Assembly: GCA_002385485.1 (NCBI GenBank)
Contig: DGDP01000038.1
Span: 22,682 to 47,168 of the forward strand
Length of the DNA stretch: 24,487 nt
Source: Acetomicrobium sp. UBA3949
GTDB taxonomy: Bacteria; Synergistota; Synergistia; Synergistales; Acetomicrobiaceae
Direction: 5' to 3'
Shown piece by piece: positions 7,383-15,173 of the stretch. The position numbers and the translations under genes were made by a program. How positions within the stretch are numbered: the stretch's first letter is position 1; each line of letters opens with the position of its first letter. The notes under the pieces were generated by a model. The model saw only the letters and a program-made list of their open reading frames with translations, ran no database searches and was not told the origin of the DNA.

Positions 7383-8725
7383 TGTGGAATTACATCCCCC
7401 ATACGCGTGAAGATAAGGAGAGGATGCTCGAGGCCCTTGGAATCAAATCTGTGGACGAACTCTTTGAGGATATTCCCAAAGAGGTGCGAATGGAGAGAAA
7501 TTACGATGTACCGGGGCCCCTAGCAGAGGACTGTTTGGTCAGACATATGCAGGAATTGGCCGGCAAGAACTTGCATTTGGGCAACTGCGCTTGCTTTTTG
7601 GGAGCGGGCGTTTACGATCATTTCGTTCCTTCCATAGTCGACGCGATTATATCGAGGGGAGAATTCTATACTGCCTATACTCCCTATCAACCGGAAATAA
7701 GTCAGGGGACGTTGCAGGCGATATTTGAATATCAATCCATGATATGCGAGCTTACAGGCATGTACGTGACCAATGCTTCTATGTACGATGGCGCCTCTTC
7801 CTTCGCCGAATCTGCCTTCATGGCCTGCTCTGCAACCAAAAGGGAAAAGGTACTTTGTTCTAAAGCGGTAAACCCCGAATACAGATCGGTCTTAAGGACA
7901 TACACCCGTTTTAGGGGAGTTGAGGTAGAGGAATTCGGATACAAGGACGGACAGGTTGATCTAGAGGACGTTAAGGGTAAATTGAACGACAAAGTTGCGG
8001 CAATCATGATTCAAAGTCCAAACTTCTTCGGCGTTATCGAAGACTTGGCGTCCATAGCGGAACTGGCTCACTCTAAGGGTGCCATGCTTATCGTAAGTGC
8101 TGACCCCATCTCTCTAGCGCTATTGGAAGCCCCGGGAAAATTGGGAGCCGATATCGTTACTGGTGAGGGACAGGCCCTCGGCAATCCGGCATCCTTCGGT
8201 GGCCCCCATTTTGGCTTTTTGGCGGCGACGGAGAAACTTTTGAGGAAAATGCCGGGACGCATAGTCGGACAGACCGTCGATACCGAAGGTCGTCGTGGCT
8301 TCGTCTTGACACTGCAGGCTAGAGAGCAGCACATACGTCGCGAAAAGGCCACCTCCAATATATGCACCAACCAGAGCTTATGCGCCCTGATGGGTGCGGT
8401 CTATATGAGCGCTATGGGAAAGGAAGGACTTAAGGAGGTAGCTAAACTTTGTTACAACAAGGCGCACTACGCAATGGATGAGCTCGCAAAGAGGGGTTTT
8501 AAGCGCGCCTTCAACGCTCCCTTCTTCAAAGAGTTCGTCCTCATCGCTCCCAAGCCGGTAAAGGAGATCAACGAGAAGCTCCTAAAGGAAGGTTTTATCG
8601 GGGGCTACGATCTTTCCGGGCAGTACCCGGAGATCAAAAACGGTTGGCTGATCGCCGTGACAGAACGCAGGACAAAAGAAGAGATCGACCGGTTTGTCGG
8701 GATCGCAGGGGGTGAAGTGCGATGA
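7382..8725 (+). CDS. gcvPA: Glycine dehydrogenase (decarboxylating) subunit 1
   Basis: This is the N-terminal half-enzyme of the split, two-subunit P protein. With GcvPB it decarboxylates glycine using pyridoxal phosphate and loads the aminomethyl group onto GcvH. At 447 residues it has the usual size for the split form. Recognisable features are the N-terminal MWNYIPHT, the FLGAGVYDHFVPSIVD region, YTPYQPEISQGTLQAIFEYQSMI, YDGASSFAE and GGPHFGFLA. It lacks the PLP-lysine, which is carried by subunit 2. ATG 7382 shares bases with the gcvH stop codon; its own TGA overlaps the gcvPB ATG (ATGA), pointing to coupled translation at equal levels. Confidence 0.96.
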   Translation: MWNYIPHTREDKERMLEALGIKSVDELFEDIPKEVRMERNYDVPGPLAEDCLVRHMQELAGKNLHLGNCACFLGAGVYDHFVPSIVDAIISRGEFYTAYTPYQPEISQGTLQAIFEYQSMICELTGMYVTNASMYDGASSFAESAFMACSATKREKVLCSKAVNPEYRSVLRTYTRFRGVEVEEFGYKDGQVDLEDVKGKLNDKVAAIMIQSPNFFGVIEDLASIAELAHSKGAMLIVSADPISLALLEAPGKLGADIVTGEGQALGNPASFGGPHFGFLAATEKLLRKMPGRIVGQTVDTEGRRGFVLTLQAREQHIRREKATSNICTNQSLCALMGAVYMSAMGKEGLKEVAKLCYNKAHYAMDELAKRGFKRAFNAPFFKEFVLIAPKPVKEINEKLLKEGFIGGYDLSGQYPEIKNGWLIAVTERRTKEEIDRFVGIAGGEVR

Positions 8726-10179
8726 AAAAGCCCGTTGAGCTCATATTTGAGTTGAGTAAATCAGGAAGGAAGGCTTACTCTCTTCCTGCTTGTGATGTGC
8801 CTGAAGCGGGCGAAAAAATCCCGGAAAAGTTCGCGAGAAAGATCGATGCCAGGCTGCCCGAGGTATTTGAGGTCGATGTGGTCCGACATTTTACCAGGTT
8901 ATCTCAACTCAACTACGCCGTCGACTTAGGCTTTTACCCCCTCGGGTCATGTACGATGAAGTACAACCCGAAGATAAACGAGGCCGTCTCGCGCCTGCCG
9001 GGTTTTTTGCGGCTTCACCCCTATCAGCCGGAGGAGACGGTACAGGGCGCGCTGAAACTCATGTACGACCTGGAGAAGATGTTGTGCGAGATAACGGGCA
9101 TGGATAGGGCCACGTTACAGCCTGCTGCAGGTGCTCATGGCGAGATGACGGGTTTGATGATCATAAAGGCCGCCCTGGAAGAGAGGGGAGAGGGCAAGAG
9201 GAAGAAGATCATAATACCCGATTCGGCTCACGGCACGAACCCTGCGTCGGCCAGCATGGTGGGATTCGAAGTGCTGGAAGTGAAATCCGACGAGCGCGGA
9301 AACGTGGATGTCGAAGATCTAAAGAAACTGATGAGCGACGAAGTGGCCGGCATCATGTTGACGAACCCCAATACGCTCGGGTTGTTCGAGGAAAGAATAA
9401 CCGAAATTGCCAGGATAATACACGGCGCAGGCGGTCTTTTGTATTACGACGGGGCCAACCTCAACGCAAACCTAGGGAAGGCGCGACCGGGCGACATGGG
9501 CTTTGACGTAGTGCATTTAAACCTTCACAAGACCTTCAGCACTCCCCACGGCGGAGGCGGGCCTGGATCGGGACCGATAGCTGTTACAAAGGAGCTCGCC
9601 CCCTTCTTGCCTGTTCCCACTGTGGAAAAAGAGGGCGAAAGATACTATCTTGATTACGATAGGCCCCTTTCCATCGGAAAGGTAAGGTCCTTCTACGGTA
9701 ACTTCAGCGTGATGGTTAAAGCTTACGCTTACATTTTGACCATGGGACCTGAGGGCTTGAGGGAAGTTGCTGAATGCTCCGTCTTGAACGCGAATTATCT
9801 ATTGAAAAAACTAAGAGATTATTTTGAACTTCCCTTCGATCGTTGGTGCAAGCACGAATTCGTCATCTCCGGCAACAGACAGAAGAAAGCTACGGGCGTC
9901 ACTACTCTTGATATGGTAAAGAGGCTAATAGATTACGGTTTCCATCCCCCGACCGTGTATTTCCCGCTGATCGTACCGGAGGCCATGATGGTAGAGCCCA
10001 CGGAGACTGAAAGCGTCGAGACGCTGGACGCCTTTGCCGAGACGATGATTTCTATAGCAAAAGAAGCGGAAGAAAACCCAGACCTTGTAAAGGAATCACC
10101 GAAGAATACTCCTGTTGCTCGCTTAGACGAAGTGACGGCAGCCAAAAGACCCGTGGTGAAATGGGACTTCGAAGCGTAA
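8722..10179 (+). CDS. gcvPB: Glycine dehydrogenase (decarboxylating) subunit 2
   Basis: This is the C-terminal, PLP-carrying half of the split P protein. The 485-residue protein has LNYAVDLGFYPLGSCTMKYNP, the PDSAHGTNPAS motif and the PLP-binding Lys270 in HLNLHKTFSTPHGGGGPGSGP. It is joined to gcvPA by a 4-nt ATGA overlap. The split GcvP architecture is usual in anaerobic and thermophilic bacteria and in archaea, unlike the single roughly 950-residue enzyme of E. coli. A terminator-like hairpin follows the stop codon, before the E3 gene. Confidence 0.96.
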   Translation: MKKPVELIFELSKSGRKAYSLPACDVPEAGEKIPEKFARKIDARLPEVFEVDVVRHFTRLSQLNYAVDLGFYPLGSCTMKYNPKINEAVSRLPGFLRLHPYQPEETVQGALKLMYDLEKMLCEITGMDRATLQPAAGAHGEMTGLMIIKAALEERGEGKRKKIIIPDSAHGTNPASASMVGFEVLEVKSDERGNVDVEDLKKLMSDEVAGIMLTNPNTLGLFEERITEIARIIHGAGGLLYYDGANLNANLGKARPGDMGFDVVHLNLHKTFSTPHGGGGPGSGPIAVTKELAPFLPVPTVEKEGERYYLDYDRPLSIGKVRSFYGNFSVMVKAYAYILTMGPEGLREVAECSVLNANYLLKKLRDYFELPFDRWCKHEFVISGNRQKKATGVTTLDMVKRLIDYGFHPPTVYFPLIVPEAMMVEPTETESVETLDAFAETMISIAKEAEENPDLVKESPKNTPVARLDEVTAAKRPVVKWDFEA

Positions 10180-10199
10180 ACTCGTAAATCCGGACGAAG

Positions 10200-10247
10200 G
10201 GCGTCTCTTGCCGTAAAATAATGGCGCAAGAGGCGCCTTTAAATATT
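10200..10247 (+). terminator. Hairpin with AT-rich tail between gcvPB and lpd
   Basis: Arms 10200-10211 (GGCGTCTCTTGC) and 10226-10237 (GCAAGAGGCGCC) pair over 12 bp with one G-T wobble around a 14-base loop, followed by TTTAAATATTT. The broken T-run suggests a leaky terminator or transcript-end stabiliser that would lower lpd expression relative to the gcv genes. The effect is inferred. Confidence 0.55.
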
Positions 10248-10267
10248 TGAGAAAGGGGGTAGAGTCG

Positions 10268-11665
10268 ATGAAGAGCGACCTAGTCGTAATTGGCGGAGGA
10301 CCCGGGGGTTACGTGGCCGCCATAAGGGCCGCACAGCTTGGAGCCACGGTTACCGTCGTCGAAAGGGATAGAATTGGAGGAACCTGTCTTAATTATGGTT
10401 GCATTCCCACTAAGGCTTTGTGTCAAAGTGCCGAAAGCGTCCTGTTGGCCCAAAGAATGGAAGAGGCCGGAATTGTCGTCGGCGAAGCGAAGGTGGACAT
10501 GGCCAAAGTGCATGCCTGGAAGAGGAGATCCGTTGACAAACTTACTGGAGGAGTGGCTCAATTATTAAAGGGATACAAAGTTAACGTCATCGAGGGAGAG
10601 GCTAAATTATCGGGCAAGAACACGATATCTGTAACGAAGTCCGATGGCAGCAAGGAGGAGATTGAGGCTAAATTCATTCTTATCGCCACCGGTTCCAAAC
10701 AGGCCGTACCTGATATTCCAGGGATGGGTTTGAAGGGGGTAGTGACCAGCAGGGAGTTGCTCGAGTACGAGGATCTGCCCGATAACCTCTTTATCTATGG
10801 TGGCGGATATATAGCCATGGAATTTGCCAGCATATACAATGCTTTGGGATCCAACGTTACGGTAATGGTTAGAAGCAGAGTCCTCAGGTTAATGGACGGC
10901 GAAATATCCAAGAGAATAAAGCTGCTTTTAAAGAAGAGGGGCATAACCTTTTATGAGGGCATGCTCGTAGACAGAATAGAGCAGGGAAAAGAGGGCCTAA
11001 CCGTTTATGCTTCAAGCGACAGGGAAGAGGCTACGCTAAATGCAGATCTGGTCTTGGTAGCGACGGGCAACGTCCCCAACGTTGAAGGTCTTGGTTGCGA
11101 GGATGTGGGGATTGAAACGGGGAAGAAGGGCATAATCGTGGATGAATTCTATCGAACCTCCGTTGAAGGAATTTACGCCATTGGCGATGTAATAGGTCCG
11201 CCCTATCTTGCCCATGTCGCTTCAGAGGAGGGTAAAGTGGCTGTCGAGGCCATGTTCGGACTTAAACCCGGCAGGATAAATTATGATGCCATTCCTGCAG
11301 CGGTCTTTACCATTCCCGAGGTCGCTTCTGTAGGGAAGACCGAAGAGGAATTGAAAAAAGATAACATCGATTACTCCGTCGGCAAGTTCCTCTTTGCCGG
11401 CAATGGCAAGGCCATTGCCATGGGCGAAGAAGATGGATTGGTAAAGGTATTGGCCTACGGCGACGGCAAATTGGCGGGCGTTCATATCATCGGACCCCAC
11501 GCCAGCGACCTCATACACGAAGCGGCCTTAGCCATGCATGCCGGCTTACCCGTAAAGGAGTTGATCTCTTGCATTCATGCCCACCCAACACTGGCGGAAG
11601 CTTTCCACGAGGCGGTGATGGGAGTCAAAGGAGAGGCCATTCATCAGCTGCCTAGAAAAAGGTAA
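10268..11665 (+). CDS. lpdA: Dihydrolipoyl dehydrogenase (E3 / glycine cleavage L protein)
   Basis: This FAD-dependent enzyme reoxidises the dihydrolipoyl arm of GcvH using NAD+ (EC 1.8.1.4). Its FAD-binding GGGPGGYVAAIRAAQLG is at residues 9-25, the redox-active disulfide Cys40/Cys45 is in GGTCLNYGC, and the NAD-binding GGGYIAMEFASIY lies near 178. IYAIGDV marks the second FAD contact, and the C-terminal HAHPTLAEAFHEA has the catalytic His/Glu pair. The length, 465 residues, is standard. ATG 10268 follows an AAAGGGGGT ribosome-binding site; a TTG at 10247 would add seven residues over that site and is rejected. Position after gcvPB marks it as the L protein, though it could also serve other lipoyl complexes. 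Confidence 0.95.
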   Translation: MKSDLVVIGGGPGGYVAAIRAAQLGATVTVVERDRIGGTCLNYGCIPTKALCQSAESVLLAQRMEEAGIVVGEAKVDMAKVHAWKRRSVDKLTGGVAQLLKGYKVNVIEGEAKLSGKNTISVTKSDGSKEEIEAKFILIATGSKQAVPDIPGMGLKGVVTSRELLEYEDLPDNLFIYGGGYIAMEFASIYNALGSNVTVMVRSRVLRLMDGEISKRIKLLLKKRGITFYEGMLVDRIEQGKEGLTVYASSDREEATLNADLVLVATGNVPNVEGLGCEDVGIETGKKGIIVDEFYRTSVEGIYAIGDVIGPPYLAHVASEEGKVAVEAMFGLKPGRINYDAIPAAVFTIPEVASVGKTEEELKKDNIDYSVGKFLFAGNGKAIAMGEEDGLVKVLAYGDGKLAGVHIIGPHASDLIHEAALAMHAGLPVKELISCIHAHPTLAEAFHEAVMGVKGEAIHQLPRKR

Positions 11666-11670
11666 AATTT

Positions 11671-11714
11671 AGTTTCATCCCTCCCTTTTTCTAGAAAAAG
11701 GGAGGGATGAAACT
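11671..11714. terminator. 44-bp perfect palindrome, probable bidirectional terminator
   Basis: Arms of 20 bp (11671-11690 and 11695-11714, AGTTTCATCCCTCCCTTTTT and its exact complement) flank CTAG, so the whole 44 bp is self-complementary. It lies 5 bp after the lpd stop and 11 bp from the end of the converging gene at 11726, the place expected for a shared terminator. Neither side has a clean long T-run: AAATTTT follows on the minus strand, and nothing comparable on the plus strand. Confidence 0.6.
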
Positions 11715-11725
11715 CGAGTTGGATG

Positions 11726-12094
11726 CTATCCTATTTCCGTGGGATAAATGTTATTGTAGGAATCTGCAAAGATTGCAGAGATTTTATCTCCTTCTCCCCT
11801 TTGCAGGGATACAAAATGAGTGCAATTGGTTTTTATGAAATATTGATGTGCCCCTTCCGTTGCACAGGCCTCTATTTTCTCCTTGCAGAGAGGGCAGGAG
11901 AAGTTGTAGCATGCCTGTCCGACGGATTCAAGGCTTACTGCGACCTCTTCTCCCAGATCGTTGTAATAGATAACGAGAGATTTTTCAGGGAAAAATCTGC
12001 TGAAGTGCGAGCAATGAACTTGTGTGCCTTCTTTTGTGGACGATATAGTTTCAGCACCGCAAACCGGGCATATGATCTTCCAGTAGTGTTCCAT
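11726..12094 (-). CDS. Unrecognised small protein with two tandem Cys2-CysHis modules
   Basis: I do not recognise this 122-residue protein. It holds two copies of one pattern: CPVC at 9-12 with CSHF at 28-31, and CPLC at 67-70 with CTHF at 91-94. C-x2-C followed by C-x-H is a plausible zinc- or metal-binding set, and the 58-residue repeat distance suggests internal duplication. Two more cysteines (62, 76) lie in or just before the second copy. No signal peptide or membrane segment is present. It is believed real over its opposite-strand competitor because ATG 12094 has an AAAGGGGTG ribosome-binding site 6 nt upstream, the repeats make sense only in this frame, and it continues the minus-strand gene series 47 bp behind the DMT permease. 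A nucleic-acid or metal role is possible but not shown. Confidence 0.72.
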   Translation of the reverse strand: MEHYWKIICPVCGAETISSTKEGTQVHCSHFSRFFPEKSLVIYYNDLGEEVAVSLESVGQACYNFSCPLCKEKIEACATEGAHQYFIKTNCTHFVSLQRGEGDKISAIFADSYNNIYPTEIG

Positions 12095-12141
12095 CTCTCA
12101 CACCCCTTTTGCCTCAGGCTCTGACGCATATAATATAACAT

Positions 12142-13056
12142 CTATTTATTACTTCTACAATAGAATAAAGGTTCCAGCGACAACATGATGACTGCAATGC
12201 ATATGAAGACTCCGCCGATGATCGCGCTTTTTTCCGGCCTTTCTCCAAGCAATAGAAAGGCCCACATCATAGAGAGGGGAATTTCGCTCATGGATAATAC
12301 CGAAGCTATAGAGCTAGACAGATATTTTAGGGATCTCGAGATCATGCCAAAGGCAATGGCGGAGGTGCATAATGCCATATACATTAGGCCAAGGTAAGCT
12401 TTCGGCGGGGCCTTGAATAGATCCGCTGCTTTTCCTCCATAAAGCCCGCCGACCCAACAGATTACCGATGCCCATAGAAAACTCTGCAAATAGGCCTTAT
12501 ACTGCGATTTTTTGCCGAGTCCGTATCTTCCGTTTAAAAGGTAGAGGGCATAACCGGCACCGCCGGCCAGTGCGCAGAGAACGCCAATGATGTCGAACTT
12601 CAAGCCCTCGCCGGGATCCCATACGGCAAAGTAAACTCCCGACAGAGAGAGTATTAAGGCTAAAATTTGTACCAGAGAGGGGCGCTCTCGGGCTATAGCC
12701 CAGGCTCCTATCATGGCCCAAATCGGAGCGGTGTAATACAGGATCAACGTCATTCCTACGGATATCCTCAAAAAGGCTATGCTAAGGCCCAAGTTCGAGC
12801 TGATAAGCCCAAGGGAGCTCAACCAAAAAAGGGCGCTGCCCATTTCCTCTTTATGGGGAATTATCAAAGCGCTTCGGGGTTTGGGGGCGAGAGAGATAAT
12901 GATACAGGTGCTGACGGTTATGCGAAAAAGCGTTATGAGAAAGGGGCCGACTCCAAAACCGTTGACGAAACGAACTACGGGACCGTTCGTTCCCCAAATC
13001 GTGGTCGCCCCAAGGACCAAAAATATTCCCCTCACGGTACTCCCAAGCGTATCCAT
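12142..13056 (-). CDS. DMT-superfamily (EamA-type) permease
   Basis: This inner-membrane transporter-like protein of the drug/metabolite transporter superfamily probably exports amino acids, nucleosides or related metabolites; the substrate cannot be read from the sequence. The 304-residue protein has about ten hydrophobic helices in two EamA repeats. The first repeat contains GATTIWGTNGPVVRF and ends in a YYTAPIWAMIGAWAIARERPS segment. The second ends with SMSEIPLSMMWAFLLLGERP, the repeat-conserved glutamate and gly-glu-arg turn. ATG 13056 has no clear ribosome-binding site, and GTG eight codons in (13035), preceded by GGGAG, is an alternative. It lies 29 bp after the exonuclease III gene on the same strand. 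Confidence 0.88.
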   Translation of the reverse strand: MDTLGSTVRGIFLVLGATTIWGTNGPVVRFVNGFGVGPFLITLFRITVSTCIIISLAPKPRSALIIPHKEEMGSALFWLSSLGLISSNLGLSIAFLRISVGMTLILYYTAPIWAMIGAWAIARERPSLVQILALILSLSGVYFAVWDPGEGLKFDIIGVLCALAGGAGYALYLLNGRYGLGKKSQYKAYLQSFLWASVICWVGGLYGGKAADLFKAPPKAYLGLMYMALCTSAIAFGMISRSLKYLSSSIASVLSMSEIPLSMMWAFLLLGERPEKSAIIGGVFICIAVIMLSLEPLFYCRSNK

Positions 13057-13085
13057 TGCTTTTGTGGGTAATTTTTAAGATTAAA

Positions 13086-13871
13086 TTAAAGATCGAATAT
13101 GCCGACGAGAAAAGTATGATCCGACGGCTTTTCCCATGATCTGGGTTCCCTGTCTATGTAGCAATCCACTGAGCGATCTGCCACGGAAGGCGTAGCTAAT
13201 ATGTGGTCTACGCGCCAGCCTATGTTGTGTTCAAGAGCATTTTTGACCCTATAGTCCCAAAAAGTGTACTGTCCTTCTTCTGGGTGGTGTTTTCTGAAGA
13301 CGTCCACAAAACCCCAGGATTTGACGGTGTCGAAAATATCCCTTATCTCTTCATGAAAGCATACGTGGTTTCTTTTCGTTTCCGGTTTCGTTACATCCTT
13401 TTCCTCTGGGGCTACGTTCATATCTCCCACCCAAATTATCTTGTCATCAGCCTTAAACTCCGATTCCAGTAAATCGAGGAATCGCCGGAAAAAGTCCTTT
13501 TTGTATCGGTAATCGGGATGGTCAATGGACTTGCCCTGGGGGACGTAAGTGTTTATTACCCACAGGTCGTCGAACCTGGCGATCATCAGTCTGTCGTCGT
13601 CCTTTCCGTCTTTGCCGTCGGGGAAGCCGTAAATGATCTCATTTGGTTCCCCTTGGCAAGCAATTGCCACACCAGCGTAAGCTTTCCTTCCCCTGAAAAA
13701 GACGTGGTATCCCCAGGAATCGAAGACCGATGCTGGAAATTGATCGTCGCTTACCTTCGTCTCTTGCAGACACAAGACGTCTACCGGGTTTTTTATCAAC
13801 CATCTTTCGAGGATTTGAAGCCTGCTTCTGACGGAATTTGCGTTAAAGGTTGATATCGTAAAAAAGGGCAT
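13086..13871 (-). CDS. xth: Exodeoxyribonuclease III (AP endonuclease family)
   Basis: This Mg2+-dependent enzyme of base-excision repair cleaves at abasic sites and degrades 3' ends of duplex DNA (EC 3.1.11.2). The 261-residue length is typical. Family motifs are NANSVRSR (Asn10), LCLQETKV (metal Glu37), INTYVPQG, GDMNVAPEEKD, GWRVDHILAT and the final SDH catalytic pair in KPSDHTFLVG. I use ATG 13871, which has GGAGG 10 nt upstream and starts 1 nt after the upstream gene's stop codon. GTG 13880 would place the ribosome-binding site only 2 nt away. The tight junction with the metallophosphoesterase gene indicates an operon. Confidence 0.93.
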   Translation of the reverse strand: MPFFTISTFNANSVRSRLQILERWLIKNPVDVLCLQETKVSDDQFPASVFDSWGYHVFFRGRKAYAGVAIACQGEPNEIIYGFPDGKDGKDDDRLMIARFDDLWVINTYVPQGKSIDHPDYRYKKDFFRRFLDLLESEFKADDKIIWVGDMNVAPEEKDVTKPETKRNHVCFHEEIRDIFDTVKSWGFVDVFRKHHPEEGQYTFWDYRVKNALEHNIGWRVDHILATPSVADRSVDCYIDREPRSWEKPSDHTFLVGIFDL

Positions 13872-13872
13872 T

Positions 13873-15036
13873 TCACTCACTACCTCCTTGTACTGAATTA
13901 ATGAACCTCAGGTTCAAAAGGATTATCTCCGGCATTGATCCCAGACGGACCGGAGGTCCCCAAGTTCCATACCCGCTGGATACGTAAATTAAGGTTTTGT
14001 CCTTATGCAAAACCCCCCAGCTTTTTTCGAATATCAATTTAGTTATTAAGTTAAATGGCCACATCTGACCGTTGTGCGTATGGCCTGACAGCTGAATGGC
14101 AACTCCCTGAGATGCCGCCTCGTCTAAATTGACGGGCGTGTGGTCTAAAACCATGACAGGAAGATCCTTTGAAACTTCTTGGAGTATTTCGTTTAAGAGA
14201 ATGCGTTTTGACCTTTCTATGCGATTTGCCGTAATATCCTTTCTGCCTACAAGAATTAGTGAATTTTCTATGATCGCGAATTCATCTTGGAGCAGCTTCA
14301 CTCCTGCCCTGGCAAGGTATTTCTCGACTTCCTCTATTCCCGCGTAATATTCGTGGTTGCCGGCAACGGAATATATACCTAAGGGAGCATTCAATTGTTT
14401 TAATTCCTCCGCCAGGCTTTCTTCCATCGCAACGGAAACGCTTTCGTCTACTATATCGCCCACGAAAAGCACCATGTCCGGGGACAGATCGTTAATTTTG
14501 CTCACAAGGTCTTTTATGCGGGAGTTGTTCATAAAGAGACCTACATGCACGTCCGATACGGCTACGGCCCGGATGGAATCCAAAGTCGCATTGACATTCG
14601 ACATCTCCAGGTTTAATGTCACTGTTCGCGTTCTTCTTGCGTTAATGCTGCCAATTACGATCAGGACCATCATGAGGACGACGCCTATTCTCCATATGTG
14701 CGCCCTTAAAGTGACGTCCAAAAGCGGCATAAAAGAGAAGAGAGAAGACATGAGTCTGTAAATGTCTATGAAGAGGCTCAATAAAAATGCATAGGCCATG
14801 AAAGCAAAATAGTAAGAACCGGCCACGGCGAATATTTTGGCGATACCTTCAAGGGAGGTGAAGGCCTGAAGCAGACGGCCGCTGGGGTAGGCGATCATGG
14901 CCAAAACAAGGACAATCAACATAACTATTCCCACAGGAGATTGGCATAAGGGAGATATGTGCCTGTAGATATAGTAATTGGCAAGAAAATATATCAAAGA
15001 AACAGATCCAATGAAAACCATTAATCCTAATCCCAT
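13873..15036 (-). CDS. Membrane-anchored calcineurin-like metallophosphoesterase
   Basis: This is a binuclear-metal phosphoesterase of the YkuE/YaeI-like group, tethered to the membrane. The N-terminal 130 residues carry four hydrophobic helices (about 3-23, 34-50, 64-91 and 115-132). The catalytic domain follows with SDVH (Asp162, His164), GDIVD (Asp194), GNHE (Asn227, His228), LDHTP (His299) and GHTHNGQ (His319, His321), so all metal ligands are present. The start ATG 15036 has AGGGGGAG 5 nt upstream. Substrate is unknown: relatives hydrolyse phosphodiesters or pyrophosphates. An LpxG-type role in lipid A synthesis is one possibility to test, given that this organism has lipid A-related genes. 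It is the first gene of the minus-strand series. Confidence 0.87.
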   Translation of the reverse strand: MGLGLMVFIGSVSLIYFLANYYIYRHISPLCQSPVGIVMLIVLVLAMIAYPSGRLLQAFTSLEGIAKIFAVAGSYYFAFMAYAFLLSLFIDIYRLMSSLFSFMPLLDVTLRAHIWRIGVVLMMVLIVIGSINARRTRTVTLNLEMSNVNATLDSIRAVAVSDVHVGLFMNNSRIKDLVSKINDLSPDMVLFVGDIVDESVSVAMEESLAEELKQLNAPLGIYSVAGNHEYYAGIEEVEKYLARAGVKLLQDEFAIIENSLILVGRKDITANRIERSKRILLNEILQEVSKDLPVMVLDHTPVNLDEAASQGVAIQLSGHTHNGQMWPFNLITKLIFEKSWGVLHKDKTLIYVSSGYGTWGPPVRLGSMPEIILLNLRFINSVQGGSE

Positions 15037-15173
15037 ACAACTCCCCCTTCTCTTTGATAGTATAATGCAAATGGATATCCTTTAGGAATCCGATAAATTT
15101 CCCATCTTGACATATCGATAAACATGAAGCCTTTTTTATGGCCGGGAAACCCAGACGATCGGGGGTTGATCTG
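15037..15173. promoter_or_regulatory. Divergent intergenic region, promoter elements incomplete
   Basis: This is the gap between the minus-strand metallophosphoesterase gene and the plus-strand hydantoinase gene. It holds a perfect TTGACA (15107-15112) facing the hydantoinase gene, but no good -10 box at 16-18 bp, and a perfect TATAAT (15061-15066, plus strand) without a -35. TATACT on the minus strand (15064-15059) could serve the metallophosphoesterase gene. Both directions must have promoters here, but I cannot assign them firmly. Confidence 0.35.

Noticed and set aside
11723..12124. Plus-strand 133-codon frame opposite the small Cys-rich protein
   Set aside because: No ribosome-binding site or recognisable motif; the minus-strand frame has both and an internal repeat that makes sense only in that frame.
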